Shown here: piece after piece, positions 18,186-27,056 of the stretch
Layout: each line of letters begins with the position of its first letter
Numbering within the stretch: the stretch's first letter is position 1
Assembly (NCBI GenBank): GCA_003574885.1
Contig: PJFC01000001.1
Span: 310,001-374,000, forward strand
DNA from: Geobacter sp.
GTDB lineage: Bacteria > Desulfobacterota > Desulfuromonadia > Geobacterales > Geobacteraceae
DNA length: 64,000 bases
Direction of reading: 5' to 3'
Notes under the pieces: model-generated
What the model saw: only the letters and a program-made list of their open reading frames with translations
Database searches by the model: none
Told to the model about the DNA's origin: nothing
Translations under genes and position numbers: made by a program

Positions 18186-19073
18186 TTACAAAAGGTTCTT
18201 TTCTTTCAGCAAAGGCAGCGGGTTGACGATCATGCTTTCGAGCCCCAGTTTCGTCGCCGGCACCCCTACCGCCAGACCGAGGAGCTGGGTCATGTAGAAC
18301 ACCGGCATCCCGTAGCGGGTGCCGTTGGCCTCTTCGATCTCCTTCTGGCGGATGTCCAGGTTGCCGTGGCAGAGGGGGCAGGCGACCATGATGCAGTCGG
18401 CGCCGGCTCTCTTGGCCGAGGCGAGGATCGCGTTGGAGAGATTGAGAACCACCCCGGGACGCGACAGGGTGAAGTTGGCCCCGCAGCACTCCAGCCGGTG
18501 GCTCCAGGCAACCGGCTCCGCGCCGGTTGCGGCAATGACGTTCTCCATGATGGTCGGTGCCTCGCAGCAGTCCAGTTCCGGCACATCGGGCGGACGGGTG
18601 AGGAGGCAGCCGTAGTAGGTGGCGACCTTCAGGCCGTTCAGGGGCTTTTTGACCGCGTCGGCGAGACGGTCCAGGCCGTAGTCCTTTGCCAGGATCTCCA
18701 GCAGATGCTTGACTGGCTTTTCCAGGGGGACGGCGCCGTCAATGGCAACCTCCACCTGTTTCCGCTTGACGTCGTTATCCGCCAACCGGTGCTGGGCAGT
18801 CTTGAGACGGGAGAAACATGCAGCACAGGCAACGGCCAGGTCCCCCTCTTCATTGTCGGCCAGGGAGAGATTTTTGGCACAGAGGGAGAGGGACAACAGC
18901 TCGTCCACGTTGTGGGCCGGGGTGGCACCGCAGCAAAACCAGTTGGGCACCTCTTTCAAGCCAATCCGCAGGGTCTTGAACAACCCTTTCGTGGACTCGT
19001 CATACTCCTTGGCCGAGGCGTGGAGGGAGCAGCCGGGGTAGTAGGAGTAGTTGAGGATATTTTTTGTCGGCAC
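18186..19073 (-). CDS. hdrB: Heterodisulfide reductase subunit HdrB (CCG domains)
   Basis: 295 aa with two cysteine-rich CCG domains: YPGCSLHAS...FCCGATPAHN...CAACF and YYGCLLT...LECCGANF...CPLCHGNLD. These hold the non-cubane iron-sulfur clusters that cleave the substrate disulfide. The GTG at 19073 follows GGAG at about 9 bases. HdrB with HdrC forms the disulfide-reducing module fed by HdrA. Palindromes flank it on both sides. Confidence 0.92.
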   Translation of the reverse strand: MPTKNILNYSYYPGCSLHASAKEYDESTKGLFKTLRIGLKEVPNWFCCGATPAHNVDELLSLSLCAKNLSLADNEEGDLAVACAACFSRLKTAQHRLADNDVKRKQVEVAIDGAVPLEKPVKHLLEILAKDYGLDRLADAVKKPLNGLKVATYYGCLLTRPPDVPELDCCEAPTIMENVIAATGAEPVAWSHRLECCGANFTLSRPGVVLNLSNAILASAKRAGADCIMVACPLCHGNLDIRQKEIEEANGTRYGMPVFYMTQLLGLAVGVPATKLGLESMIVNPLPLLKEKNLL

Positions 19074-19092
19074 TATGGTTCTCCGTGGTTTT

Positions 19093-19171
19093 TAAAATTA
19101 TGAAGGATGGATTATGAATTATGAAACTTCTGGTTTTGTGTTTTCTTCGTAATTCATATTTCATAATTTAT
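19093..19171. repeat. AT-rich palindrome in hdrC/hdrB spacer
   Basis: The left half AATTATGAAGGATGGATTATG continues into AATTATGAA. Read on the minus strand, the right half gives AATTATGAAATATGAATTA, so the halves pair imperfectly. It ends nine bases before the hdrC stop. Confidence 0.6.
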
Positions 19172-19179
19172 ACTTGCTG

Positions 19180-19764
19180 TTACGGTGCTTCACCTTTTTT
19201 TCGCATCTCCTCGATGCGGGAGAATATCTGCTCGATCTCACCGATGTTCCGGTTCTTCTGGTGGAACACCTTCAACTTCCCCTTGGTAAGGAGTTTGGGA
19301 CCAAGGAGGAAATCCTTCATGAACTGGCCGCTCTTTATGTTGAAGACAGCGGCAAGCCGCATCTCGTACTGGCGGCCGTAGGTCTTGATGTTCTCGATGA
19401 ACAGGCGATTGGCAAGCTGAACATAGCTCTCCTTGGAGGGGCCGTTGGCGTCCCAGGAAAGTTTGCGCAACGCATCCATGATGGCAGCCAGATCGACCTT
19501 GTTGGGGCAGCGGGAGGAACAGGTCTCGCAGGAGGCGCAGTACCAGATGGAGCGACCGGCAAGCACCCGTTCCCACTGGCCGAGCTGGAGCAGACGAACG
19601 ATCCGGTTGGGGGGGTGCTCCATGAAGGTGCGCATGGGGCAGCCGGCTGAGCATTTGCCACACTGGAAACAGCGGCGCACCGAGCTGCCGGAAAGGGCCT
19701 CCACCTTCCGCACGAACCCAAGGTTCATGGTTTCGGTGGAAAGATACATTTTAGAATTCTTCAC
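19180..19764 (-). CDS. hdrC: Heterodisulfide reductase subunit HdrC
   Basis: 194 aa with two [4Fe-4S] ferredoxin motifs, CFQCGKCSAGCP and CASCETCSSRCP, then a helical C-terminal part. HdrC passes electrons from HdrA to HdrB. The GTG at 19764 is 5 bases after AAGGAG and fits family length; the open frame runs further upstream without conservation. It is the first gene of hdrCBA-flxDCBA, and palindromic AT-rich sequences upstream could be operators. Confidence 0.92.
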   Translation of the reverse strand: MKNSKMYLSTETMNLGFVRKVEALSGSSVRRCFQCGKCSAGCPMRTFMEHPPNRIVRLLQLGQWERVLAGRSIWYCASCETCSSRCPNKVDLAAIMDALRKLSWDANGPSKESYVQLANRLFIENIKTYGRQYEMRLAAVFNIKSGQFMKDFLLGPKLLTKGKLKVFHQKNRNIGEIEQIFSRIEEMRKKGEAP

Positions 19765-19910
19765 TGAATCTCCTTTCCTGCCCTTCTGCAGGGTGGAGCC
19801 GTGGATGATGCGGCGACAGACGGCAATGAACGGGGGAGCGTGGCGCAAGGTCGGATGTGGGTGGAAGGCGCCTGGGGCGGAAAGATGACGCACTCGGCCC
19901 CGGACAGCTC

Positions 19911-19952
19911 TTTTAGTTTTACTAAAATTTAAAAAATAATAACCTGGTTATT
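19911..19952. promoter_or_regulatory. Two perfect palindromes upstream of hdrC, candidate operators
   Basis: TTTTAGT-TTT-ACTAAAA (19911-19927) and AATAACC-T-GGTTATT (19938-19952) lie 147-188 bases upstream of the hdrC start in an unusually AT-rich stretch. A possible minus-strand promoter, TTGACA (20017-20022), 18-base spacer, TATTGA (19993-19998), lies just upstream of them, so a bound regulator would sit downstream of the transcription start. Confidence 0.4.
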
Positions 19953-20299
19953 TTATTGTGGATTGCAACTGCATATTTAATTATAGTAAAATTCAATAGC
20001 ATACCTGAAAATCATTTGTCAACACCTATTTAGGAGGTCGGCGGTCCCGGTAAAACAGTGGATACAACAAAGAGAAGGTCTGAACCGAGCCCTCCATTCT
20101 AATGAGTAAGTATATCCCCACTGGTAACAAAATGGCAACAGAAGAATGAGGTGCCGGGCAAAGGCTTTGACAGGGTAGGTGAAATGGATTAAAACTGAGC
20201 CTGCCAACGTGAAATCCTGCGGATGCCTCCAGTCACCACCGATATCCCCTGGCATCAACGGAGCCGACCATCAGCGAACTTGCCAGACTCTACCACCAT
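19953..20299. other. Intergenic region between hdrC and the ABC exporter
   Basis: AT-rich up to about 20,030, then of average composition. It holds the possible hdr promoter. The exporter frame stays open upstream of the chosen ATG (reading ISELARLYHH), so its true start could lie in this stretch at a non-ATG codon. Nothing else was recognised. Confidence 0.35.
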
Positions 20300-22015
20300 A
20301 TGCGGTCACGACGGGGGACCTACCTCCTGGGAGGTCTCTGCCTCCTCGGCACAAACAGTTGCGCCCTCTTCATCCCCTGGCTCATGAAACTGGCGGTGGA
20401 GGGACTGCAGTTTCCCCATAAGGCACAGCACCAACCCTCCCACTACGCACTCCTCATAATTGCCGCAGCCCTCCTCCAGGGGATTATCCGCATCTTCTCC
20501 CGCACAACCCTGCTCCATGCCGCCCGCCGTATCGAATTCCAACTCCGGGAGGAGCTCTACGCTAAGCTTCTTGACCTCGACCTCCCCTTTTTCAGCCGGG
20601 AGCGTACCGGCGACATTCTCTCCCGATTTTCAAACGACCTGACAAACGTGCGGATGCTCATGGGGTTCGGGGTTCTTAACGTCATCAACACGGCGATCAT
20701 CTACCTGGCCGCCATTTTCCTCATGGTACGCATCAGTCCGAGCCTGACCGCCTGCGCCATCATCCCCTTCCCCCTCATGATCCTGGGAGTGAAACGCCTC
20801 AGTGCCTCCATGTTCCGCCGTTCCAAAAGGGCACAGGAAGAACTGGCGCGGCTTTCCAGCCACGTGGAGGAAAACGTCTCCGCCGCCGCGGTGGTCCGTG
20901 CCTACTGCCGGGAGACAGCCCAGATCGAAGCATTCCGCGAGTTCAACAGCCGCTACCTGGAGAGCAATATGGGGATGGCGCGGCTTCGGGGATGGATGAT
21001 CCCGGTCATAGCCGCCACCGGGGCGATCGGCACGCTCATCGTGCTCATTCTCGGCGGAAGCAGAGTCATCGCCGGCTCCCTCACCCTGGGCGATTTCGTC
21101 GCCTTCAACGGCTATCTCGCCATGCTCATCTGGCCGACCGTCGTTCTGGGATGGATACTCAACCTCATGCAGCGCGGTGCCGCCTCCATGTCCCGGTTGA
21201 ACCACGTTTTGGAAGCCGTCGCGACGGTCACGGAGCCGGCCGAACCGGCATCGGTGGACCGGCTGCAAGGAGAGATCGAATTCCGGAACCTGACCTTCTC
21301 CTATGACCAGCAGACCACTCCACTTCTTACTGACATCTCCCTCACCATCAAACCGGGGAAGAAGGTCGGCATCGCAGGGCCGGTGGGAAGCGGCAAGTCC
21401 TCCCTCGTCAGGCTCATTCCCCGTCTCTACCCGGTAGCCGACGGCCAGATCTTCATCGACGGCATAGATGTCAACCGTATCCCACTTGCCCGACTGCGAG
21501 GCGCCATCGGCTTCGTTCCCCAGGAGAGCTTCCTTTTCTCCCGCAGCATTGGCGACAACATAGGGTATGGCAAGGAGGAGGCCGATCCCGGAGAGATCGC
21601 AGCGGCGGCCCGTCTCGCGAGTTTTGAAGAAGATGTGCTCCGCTTCCCCGACGGCTACGGCACCCTGGTGGGGGAACGGGGGGTGACCCTCTCCGGCGGA
21701 CAGAAGCAGCGTGCCGCCATCGCCCGTGCGCTCCTGAAAAATCCGTCCATCCTCATCCTGGACGACCCGCTCTCCGCCGTCGATGCCCGTACCGAGGAGG
21801 AAATCCTGGAGAGCATGTCCGGCTACTACGGCGACCGGACCGTCCTCATCGTCTCCCATCGTCTCTCCGCCCTGCGGGAGTGTGACCTGATCCTGGTACT
21901 GGAAGAGGGGAGGGTGGTTGAGCAGGGGGACCATGAGGGCCTGCTGGCCATGGGCGGTCGTTACGCGGCCACCTGGCATGAACAGCAGCTGCGGGCGGAG
22001 ATCGAAAGGCTGTAA
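20300..22015 (+). CDS. ABC exporter half-transporter (MdlA/MsbA type), first of pair
   Basis: 571 aa: a six-helix ABC transmembrane domain (to about residue 310) and an ATPase domain with Walker A GPVGSGKS, Q-loop VPQESFLF, signature LSGGQKQR and Walker B ILILDDPLS. It is followed 26 bases later by a second half-transporter, so a heterodimeric exporter is likely. The substrate cannot be told from sequence. The ATG at 20300 has no clear ribosome site and conserved-looking residues continue upstream, so the start is uncertain. Confidence 0.88.
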   Translation: MRSRRGTYLLGGLCLLGTNSCALFIPWLMKLAVEGLQFPHKAQHQPSHYALLIIAAALLQGIIRIFSRTTLLHAARRIEFQLREELYAKLLDLDLPFFSRERTGDILSRFSNDLTNVRMLMGFGVLNVINTAIIYLAAIFLMVRISPSLTACAIIPFPLMILGVKRLSASMFRRSKRAQEELARLSSHVEENVSAAAVVRAYCRETAQIEAFREFNSRYLESNMGMARLRGWMIPVIAATGAIGTLIVLILGGSRVIAGSLTLGDFVAFNGYLAMLIWPTVVLGWILNLMQRGAASMSRLNHVLEAVATVTEPAEPASVDRLQGEIEFRNLTFSYDQQTTPLLTDISLTIKPGKKVGIAGPVGSGKSSLVRLIPRLYPVADGQIFIDGIDVNRIPLARLRGAIGFVPQESFLFSRSIGDNIGYGKEEADPGEIAAAARLASFEEDVLRFPDGYGTLVGERGVTLSGGQKQRAAIARALLKNPSILILDDPLSAVDARTEEEILESMSGYYGDRTVLIVSHRLSALRECDLILVLEEGRVVEQGDHEGLLAMGGRYAATWHEQQLRAEIERL

Positions 22016-22041
22016 AAGTAAGCAACGGTGAAAGGGTTTTC

Positions 22042-23853
22042 ATGCACTACGGCGGCATCTACGAAGATGAAATAGTCGGCAAGGCTTACGACCGGCGCCT
22101 CATGGGGAGGTTCCTCGGCTACCTGCGCCCTTACCGGCTGCTGGTGGTCGTGACACTGCTCCTGCTCCCCCCCATGGCAGCGGCGCGGCTTGCCCAGCCC
22201 TACCTCCTTAAACTCGCCATCGACAACCACATCGTGAAAGCCCAGATGGAAGGGCTGCCGCTCCTGGCCGGCTGGTTCCTCCTCCTCATCCTCGCCGAAT
22301 CCATCTTCACCTACGCCGAGGTCTGGCTCCTCCAGTACGTGGGGCAAAAGGTGATGTTCGACCTGCGCCTGGCGCTCTTTAGCCACGTCCAACGGATGCC
22401 GGCAGCCTTTTTCGACCGGACCCCCACCGGCAGCCTGGTCACCCGGCTTACCAGCGACGTGGAGGTACTCGGGGAGATGTTCGCCGCCGGCATCATCACC
22501 ATCGTCGGCGATATCATGGTGCTGGTCGGGATCATCGGCATCATGCTCTGGATGAACCTGAAACTCTCCCTGGTCACGTTCTCCGTGCTCCCGCTCCTCG
22601 TCTGGGTCGCCTTCACCTTCCGCCGCCGGATGCGCGAGGCATTCCGCCAGGTACGGGCGCGGCTTGCCAACCTTAACGCCTTCCTGGCCGAAAGCATCGG
22701 CGGAATGGCAGTAGTACAGCTCTTCAATCGTCAGGCCAGGGAGCAGGAAGAGTTCACCAGGCTGAATGCCTCCTACAGGGACGCCAATCTGCCGGTCATC
22801 AGCTGGGATGCCGCTCTCTACGCCCTTGTGGAAACACTCTCTTCCGTGGCGGTCGGAATCATCGTCTGGTACGGCGGAGGGGAAATTCTCCAGGGTGCCC
22901 TTACCTTCGGTGCCCTGGTCGCCTTCATCCAGTACATCGAGAAGTTCTTCTCCCCCATCCGTGACCTGTCGGCCAAGTACTCGATCATGCAGGGTGCGAT
23001 GGCGGCCCTGGAGAGGATATTCAATCTGCTGGACCGGGAACACGGGGAATCCCTCGGGTCCACGAGGGGAGAAGGAGCATCTCTTCTTCCCCCTCCCTTG
23101 ATGGGAGGGGGGGAGGGTGGCCGACCGGTGGAACGTATCGAATTTCGCGACGTCTGGTTCGCCTACAGCGGCGACGACTACGTACTGAAGGGGTTCGACC
23201 TGACCATCCGTCGGGGAGAGACGGTGGCACTCGTGGGTGAGACAGGCGGGGGAAAGACCACCGTCACACGACTTCTGTCCCGCCTCTACGAGGTGGAACG
23301 GGGAAGCATCGCCTTTGACGGAACCGATATCCGGGAACTCCCCCTGACGGCACTGCGCAGCCGGATCGGCGTGGTCCTCCAGGACCCCTATCTCTTCACC
23401 GGAAGCATCGAATTCAACATCTCCCTGGGGGACGATCAGGCCCGCAGCCGGGCGGAGGAAGCTGCCCACATCGTCGGAGCCGACCGGTTCATCCGTCACC
23501 TTCCCAATGGCTACGGGGAAGAGGTGCGGGAGCGGGGGGTTAACCTCTCCGCAGGAGAACGTCAGCTCATCTCCTTCGCCCGGGCGGTCGCCTTCGACCC
23601 GGAGATTCTCGTCCTTGACGAGGCGACCGCCAGCGTTGACACGGCAAGCGAACGGCTTATCCAGGAGGGGCTCAGGGGGCTCATGGAGGGACGCACCTCC
23701 CTCGTCGTCGCCCACCGCCTCTCCACCATCCAGGATGCCGACCGCATCGTGGTCATCCATAGGGGAGAAAAGATGGAGGAGGGGACCCACCAGGAACTGC
23801 TGGCCAAACGGGGGCTCTATTACCGGCTGTACCAGCTGCAGTTTAAAGACTGA
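22042..23853 (+). CDS. ABC exporter half-transporter, second of pair
   Basis: 603 aa: a transmembrane domain (about 1-330) and an ATPase domain with Walker A GETGGGKTT, signature LSAGERQLISFARA and Walker B ILVLDEATAS. The first partner has the degenerate ILDDPLS Walker B, a common asymmetry in heterodimeric exporters. A GC-rich low-complexity linker (SLLPPPLMGGGEGG, encoded at about 23077-23121) separates the domains and looks like a small palindromic insertion. The ATG at 22042 follows AAAGGG. Confidence 0.9.
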   Translation: MHYGGIYEDEIVGKAYDRRLMGRFLGYLRPYRLLVVVTLLLLPPMAAARLAQPYLLKLAIDNHIVKAQMEGLPLLAGWFLLLILAESIFTYAEVWLLQYVGQKVMFDLRLALFSHVQRMPAAFFDRTPTGSLVTRLTSDVEVLGEMFAAGIITIVGDIMVLVGIIGIMLWMNLKLSLVTFSVLPLLVWVAFTFRRRMREAFRQVRARLANLNAFLAESIGGMAVVQLFNRQAREQEEFTRLNASYRDANLPVISWDAALYALVETLSSVAVGIIVWYGGGEILQGALTFGALVAFIQYIEKFFSPIRDLSAKYSIMQGAMAALERIFNLLDREHGESLGSTRGEGASLLPPPLMGGGEGGRPVERIEFRDVWFAYSGDDYVLKGFDLTIRRGETVALVGETGGGKTTVTRLLSRLYEVERGSIAFDGTDIRELPLTALRSRIGVVLQDPYLFTGSIEFNISLGDDQARSRAEEAAHIVGADRFIRHLPNGYGEEVRERGVNLSAGERQLISFARAVAFDPEILVLDEATASVDTASERLIQEGLRGLMEGRTSLVVAHRLSTIQDADRIVVIHRGEKMEEGTHQELLAKRGLYYRLYQLQFKD

Positions 23854-23859
23854 AACGGA

Positions 23860-23973
23860 ATTCAACGCGGAAGGACTCCAATTTCGGCCCCAAAATTGAC
23901 ATCCGTCGCAGAGTATGCTCTAACCAGAAATAAAAACACTCTCCGCATTTTTCAGCGTCCTTCTGCGTTGAAT
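23860..23973. repeat. Palindrome between ABC exporter and selB
   Basis: The left arm ATTCAACGCGGAAGGAC (23860-23876) and right arm GTCCTTCTGCGTTGAAT (23957-23973) pair with one mismatch. It starts 6 bases after the exporter stop and ends shortly before selB. Confidence 0.75.
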
Positions 23974-23990
23974 GCTTTATGAGGTCTGGC

Positions 23991-25901
23991 ATGAAACATT
24001 TGATCCTCGGTACCGCCGGTCACATCGACCACGGCAAGACCTCGCTGGTAAAGGCCCTGACCGGTACCGACACCGATCGTCTCCCCGAAGAGAAGGCCCG
24101 TGGCATCACCATCGAGCTCGGCTTCGCCCAGCTTGAGCTGCCGGGTGGCATCCACTTTGGCATCGTCGACGTACCAGGGCACGAGCGGTTTGTCCGGACC
24201 ATGGTGGCAGGGGTAGGGGGGATGGACCTGGTGATGCTCGTTATCGCCGCCGACGAGGGGATCATGCCCCAGACCCGGGAGCATCTCGATATCTGCCATC
24301 TGCTCGGCGTGAAGAAGGGGGTCGTGGCCCTTACCAAGAGCGACCTGGTGGACCCGGAATGGCTCGGGCTGGTTGTTGAGGAGGTACGGGAGTACCTGGC
24401 AGGAAGCTTCCTTGAGGAAGCGACCATCGTGCCGGTATCGTCCCGCACCGGGGCCGGTCTTACCGAACTGAAAACGGAGCTTGCCCGGCTGGCCACAGAC
24501 GCCGAGGAAAAGAAAAGCGCCGGGCCGTTCAGGCTCCCCGTGGACCGGGTCTTTACGGTCACCGGCTTCGGCACCGTTGTGACCGGAACCCTGCTGACGG
24601 GGTCAATTGCGGTGGGGAACGACGTGGAAATCCTCCCCTCTGGCCTTCAAGGGAGGGTCCGGGGGGTGCAGAGCCATGGAAGCAAAGGAGACAAGGGGAG
24701 TGCCGGCCAGCGGGTAGCGGTAAATTTACAGGGGGTGGAACATACAGAGGTCCGGCGGGGTGACGTGATCGTCCCACCAGGAGTATTCCGCACCACCCGC
24801 ACGATGGACGCCATTATTGATCACCTCCCCTCGGCCCCCCGCGACCTGAAGCACCGGGCCACTCTGAGGCTTCATTCCGCCACCTACGAAGTTCCGGCAC
24901 AGGTGATCCTCCTGGACAGGAACACGCTCAAACCGGGAGAATCGGCCTTCGCCCAGCTTCGCCTGGAGCATCCCGTCCTGCTCCTCCCCGGCGATCCGTT
25001 CGTCCTTCGTTCCTTTTCGCCCCCGGCGACCATCGGTGGCGGGCGGGTACTCGATCCGGCACCGATGCGCCGCCGGCGCCGTTCGACAGAGGCGCTGCAC
25101 CTTCTCAAGGCGCTTTCCGGAGACAATGACCGGCTCAAGGTTGCCCTGCTGGTGGACCAAAGCCTCTACTCCGGGATATCCATCCAGGAGATCGTCATCC
25201 GGAGCGGACTCCCTCTCAAACGGGCGGAGGCTGCACTGACACCGCTCCTGTCCGACGGCTCCCTGCTCCAGGTGGTGAGAGAGCCGCGCATCTTCCTCGG
25301 CAAGAACGCCTTTGCCGACCTGCAGCGCCTCCTGCTTGGCGAGGTTACGCGTTTTCTGCAGGAAAATCCGCTACGGGAAGGGATCGGCAAGGAGGAGTTG
25401 AAGGGACAACTGCCGAAACGGAGCGATTCCCGTTTTTTCGGTCCGCTCTTGGCAATGCTTGAAAAGAATGGTAAGGTAGTGACTGTTCGCGACCTGGTAA
25501 AGCTGCCCGGCCGCACGGGTGCTCCAACGATCGCCCAGACAGGGGTCCAGGAGCGGATCGCCACCTTTCTCCAGAGGGGGGGGATGGAGCCGCCGACCAT
25601 AAAGGAACTGGGGGATGCAACCGGTTGCGGTGAGAAGGAGCTTCTCGGCCATCTCAACTTCCTGGTCCGTGAGGGTCGCGCCGTCAAGGTAAAGAGCGAT
25701 GTGTTTTACGCCCCGGACCCCCTCGGCGCCATCAGGGAAAAACTTGTTTCGTACCTGAAGGATCATAAGGAGATCACCCCCACCGACTTCCGTGAACTGA
25801 CCGGCCTCTCCCGCAAGTTCATGATTCCCCTGCTGGAATATTTCGATGGAGAAAAGCTGACCATACGGGTTGGCGACAAGCGGATATTGCGGAAAGGGTA
25901 G
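23991..25901 (+). CDS. selB: Selenocysteine-specific elongation factor SelB
   Basis: 636 aa. The EF-Tu-like GTPase has G1 [18 protein letters not shown] and TKSD; beta-barrel domains follow, then four winged-helix repeats in the C-terminal half that bind the SECIS hairpin. SelB delivers Sec-tRNA to in-frame UGA codons. The ATG at 23991 lies after GAGG; an ATG 12 bases earlier overlaps that site. selA and the Sec tRNA are not in the window; the tRNA that follows is for Arg. Confidence 0.95.
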   Translation: MKHLILGTAGHIDHGKTSLVKALTGTDTDRLPEEKARGITIELGFAQLELPGGIHFGIVDVPGHERFVRTMVAGVGGMDLVMLVIAADEGIMPQTREHLDICHLLGVKKGVVALTKSDLVDPEWLGLVVEEVREYLAGSFLEEATIVPVSSRTGAGLTELKTELARLATDAEEKKSAGPFRLPVDRVFTVTGFGTVVTGTLLTGSIAVGNDVEILPSGLQGRVRGVQSHGSKGDKGSAGQRVAVNLQGVEHTEVRRGDVIVPPGVFRTTRTMDAIIDHLPSAPRDLKHRATLRLHSATYEVPAQVILLDRNTLKPGESAFAQLRLEHPVLLLPGDPFVLRSFSPPATIGGGRVLDPAPMRRRRRSTEALHLLKALSGDNDRLKVALLVDQSLYSGISIQEIVIRSGLPLKRAEAALTPLLSDGSLLQVVREPRIFLGKNAFADLQRLLLGEVTRFLQENPLREGIGKEELKGQLPKRSDSRFFGPLLAMLEKNGKVVTVRDLVKLPGRTGAPTIAQTGVQERIATFLQRGGMEPPTIKELGDATGCGEKELLGHLNFLVREGRAVKVKSDVFYAPDPLGAIREKLVSYLKDHKEITPTDFRELTGLSRKFMIPLLEYFDGEKLTIRVGDKRILRKG

Positions 25902-25929
25902 GGGTACAGCAGCACTGCGACATCATTAC

Positions 25930-26006
25930 GCGCCCGTAGCTCAGCTGGATAGAGCACCAGGCTTCGAACCTGGGTGTCGGGAGTTCGAATCTCTCCGGGC
26001 GCGCCA
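25930..26006 (+). tRNA. tRNA-Arg (anticodon TCG)
   Basis: A 77-base cloverleaf. Acceptor stem GCGCCCG/CGGGCGC, D arm around AGCTGGATA, anticodon stem CCAGG/CCTGG with loop CTTCGAA (anticodon TCG at 25964-25966), T loop TTCGAAT, discriminator G and encoded CCA. It reads CGA-family codons. It sits 28 bases after selB and at the edge of the accessory block. Confidence 0.96.
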
Positions 26007-26260
26007 ATTATTAACAGCAGGCCATAGAGTTTTCTGTGACCTGCTGTCTTGTTTTAAAGCAATGAAGTGACTTCAAAAGTGACTTAATTTTTTTGAACCA
26101 ATTGCCGGGTCTGAGACCACTCAGGAGGTAATTCGTTGGCAAACTGGTATTCGCATCGATCCCCGGTGGCTTACTCCCACCGGGGATTTTTCCATCGATT
26201 GCAGGTTTGTCGTCCGGTGATTGCAGATCGTTACAGCTATTGTGCATACGAGAACTCAGA
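26007..26260. other. Spacer between tRNA-Arg and the accessory block
   Basis: It holds an imperfect hairpin with arms ACAGCAGG (26014-26021) and CCTGCTGT (26040-26047), possibly the tRNA terminator, and a direct repeat of GTGACTT near 26065-26085. A perfect-stem terminator follows at 26159-26190. No integrase, and no copy of the tRNA 3' end, was found in the window. Confidence 0.4.
26159..26190 (+). terminator. Intrinsic terminator downstream of tRNA-Arg
   Basis: Stem ATCCCCGGTGG / CCACCGGGGAT followed by a T run on the plus strand. Confidence 0.7.
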
Positions 26261-27004
26261 TCATCGCGGCGGCAATGGATCAGATTTCAACGGGGCACAT
26301 GCACCCCGTACGTATTCGTAGCCAGGCATGGGAAACGGGTATGTGTTGTTTTCAAAATCCCATGCTGATACCGGCATGCTTGACATTATCCCGCCATTGT
26401 AGCCGGTGCAGCTTCCCTTCATTCCCACAAACGCTTCATCCTTCACCACCTGGCACCGACAGATCAAGGGCCTGTCCGGATCGGATGGATTCTGGTTTTC
26501 CGTGCAGGGAGCGCCGTCGCAGACAGCCCACTCTCTATCCCCGGTGTAGCCTGATGCATCGGGATAACAAGCTATGAGATCCCACTGCAGAAGAGCGCAC
26601 CAGCCGCGATAGGAATAGGTCGACACCCAGTCATACTTTACATTGTCCACCTCATACTGGCCAGACCTGATGGCCTCGCAGACAGGAGCTTTATCTACAT
26701 CGCAAGGATGAGCATCGGTGCATTTGACCTGCGTCATCCGTTTGACCGCACTGTCCTTGATTTCAGATGTTACCATGATATGTGCTTCATTAACCCTCAT
26801 ACAGTCACAGTCTCCATTCCTTCTGCAATCGGGGGATGAAGTACACAGTGCGTGCCATCCAGTGCACACGACAGATTCCTGAGGTGCATTAGGAAAGTTA
26901 TGGGTGCTCTTCTCTGCTTTTTTGCCGATGTCTGCCCCACATATCGGCGCATAACTCAATGCTATCCAGGTCATGCTGGTGATCGTCAATATCGGTAATC
27001 TCAT
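26261..27004 (-). CDS. Exported Cys-rich protein, unknown family
   Basis: 247 aa with a signal peptide (about 1-24, MRLPILTITSMTWIALSYAP) and 16 cysteines in the mature part, clustered as in CTSSPDCRRNGDCDC and CRCQ. That spacing suggests a disulfide-stabilised extracellular protein. The ATG at 27004 follows GGGGGA. It is the last gene of the minus-strand accessory block, 52 bases after its neighbour. I do not recognise the family, and composition is less GC-rich than in neighbouring core genes. Confidence 0.7.
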   Translation of the reverse strand: MRLPILTITSMTWIALSYAPICGADIGKKAEKSTHNFPNAPQESVVCTGWHALCTSSPDCRRNGDCDCMRVNEAHIMVTSEIKDSAVKRMTQVKCTDAHPCDVDKAPVCEAIRSGQYEVDNVKYDWVSTYSYRGWCALLQWDLIACYPDASGYTGDREWAVCDGAPCTENQNPSDPDRPLICRCQVVKDEAFVGMKGSCTGYNGGIMSSMPVSAWDFENNTYPFPMPGYEYVRGACAPLKSDPLPPR

Positions 27005-27056
27005 CTGCTTTCCCCCTGTTCTCTCCCCGAGAGGATTGATCTGACTCTCATCGATT

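Noticed and set aside
12179-19764. A soluble [NiFe] hydrogenase operon
   Set aside because: FlxB, FlxC and FlxD resemble hydrogenase accessory subunits, but no large or small hydrogenase subunit is present; the Hdr-Flx interpretation fits better.
25930-26006. tRNA after selB as the selenocysteine tRNA
   Set aside because: The anticodon is TCG with a normal 7-bp acceptor stem, so it is tRNA-Arg, not the long-armed tRNA-Sec.
26136-26321. Plus-strand ORF of 61 codons with GGAGG ahead of a TTG
   Set aside because: It runs through a terminator hairpin and has low-complexity, Arg/His-rich content without similarity to anything recognised.
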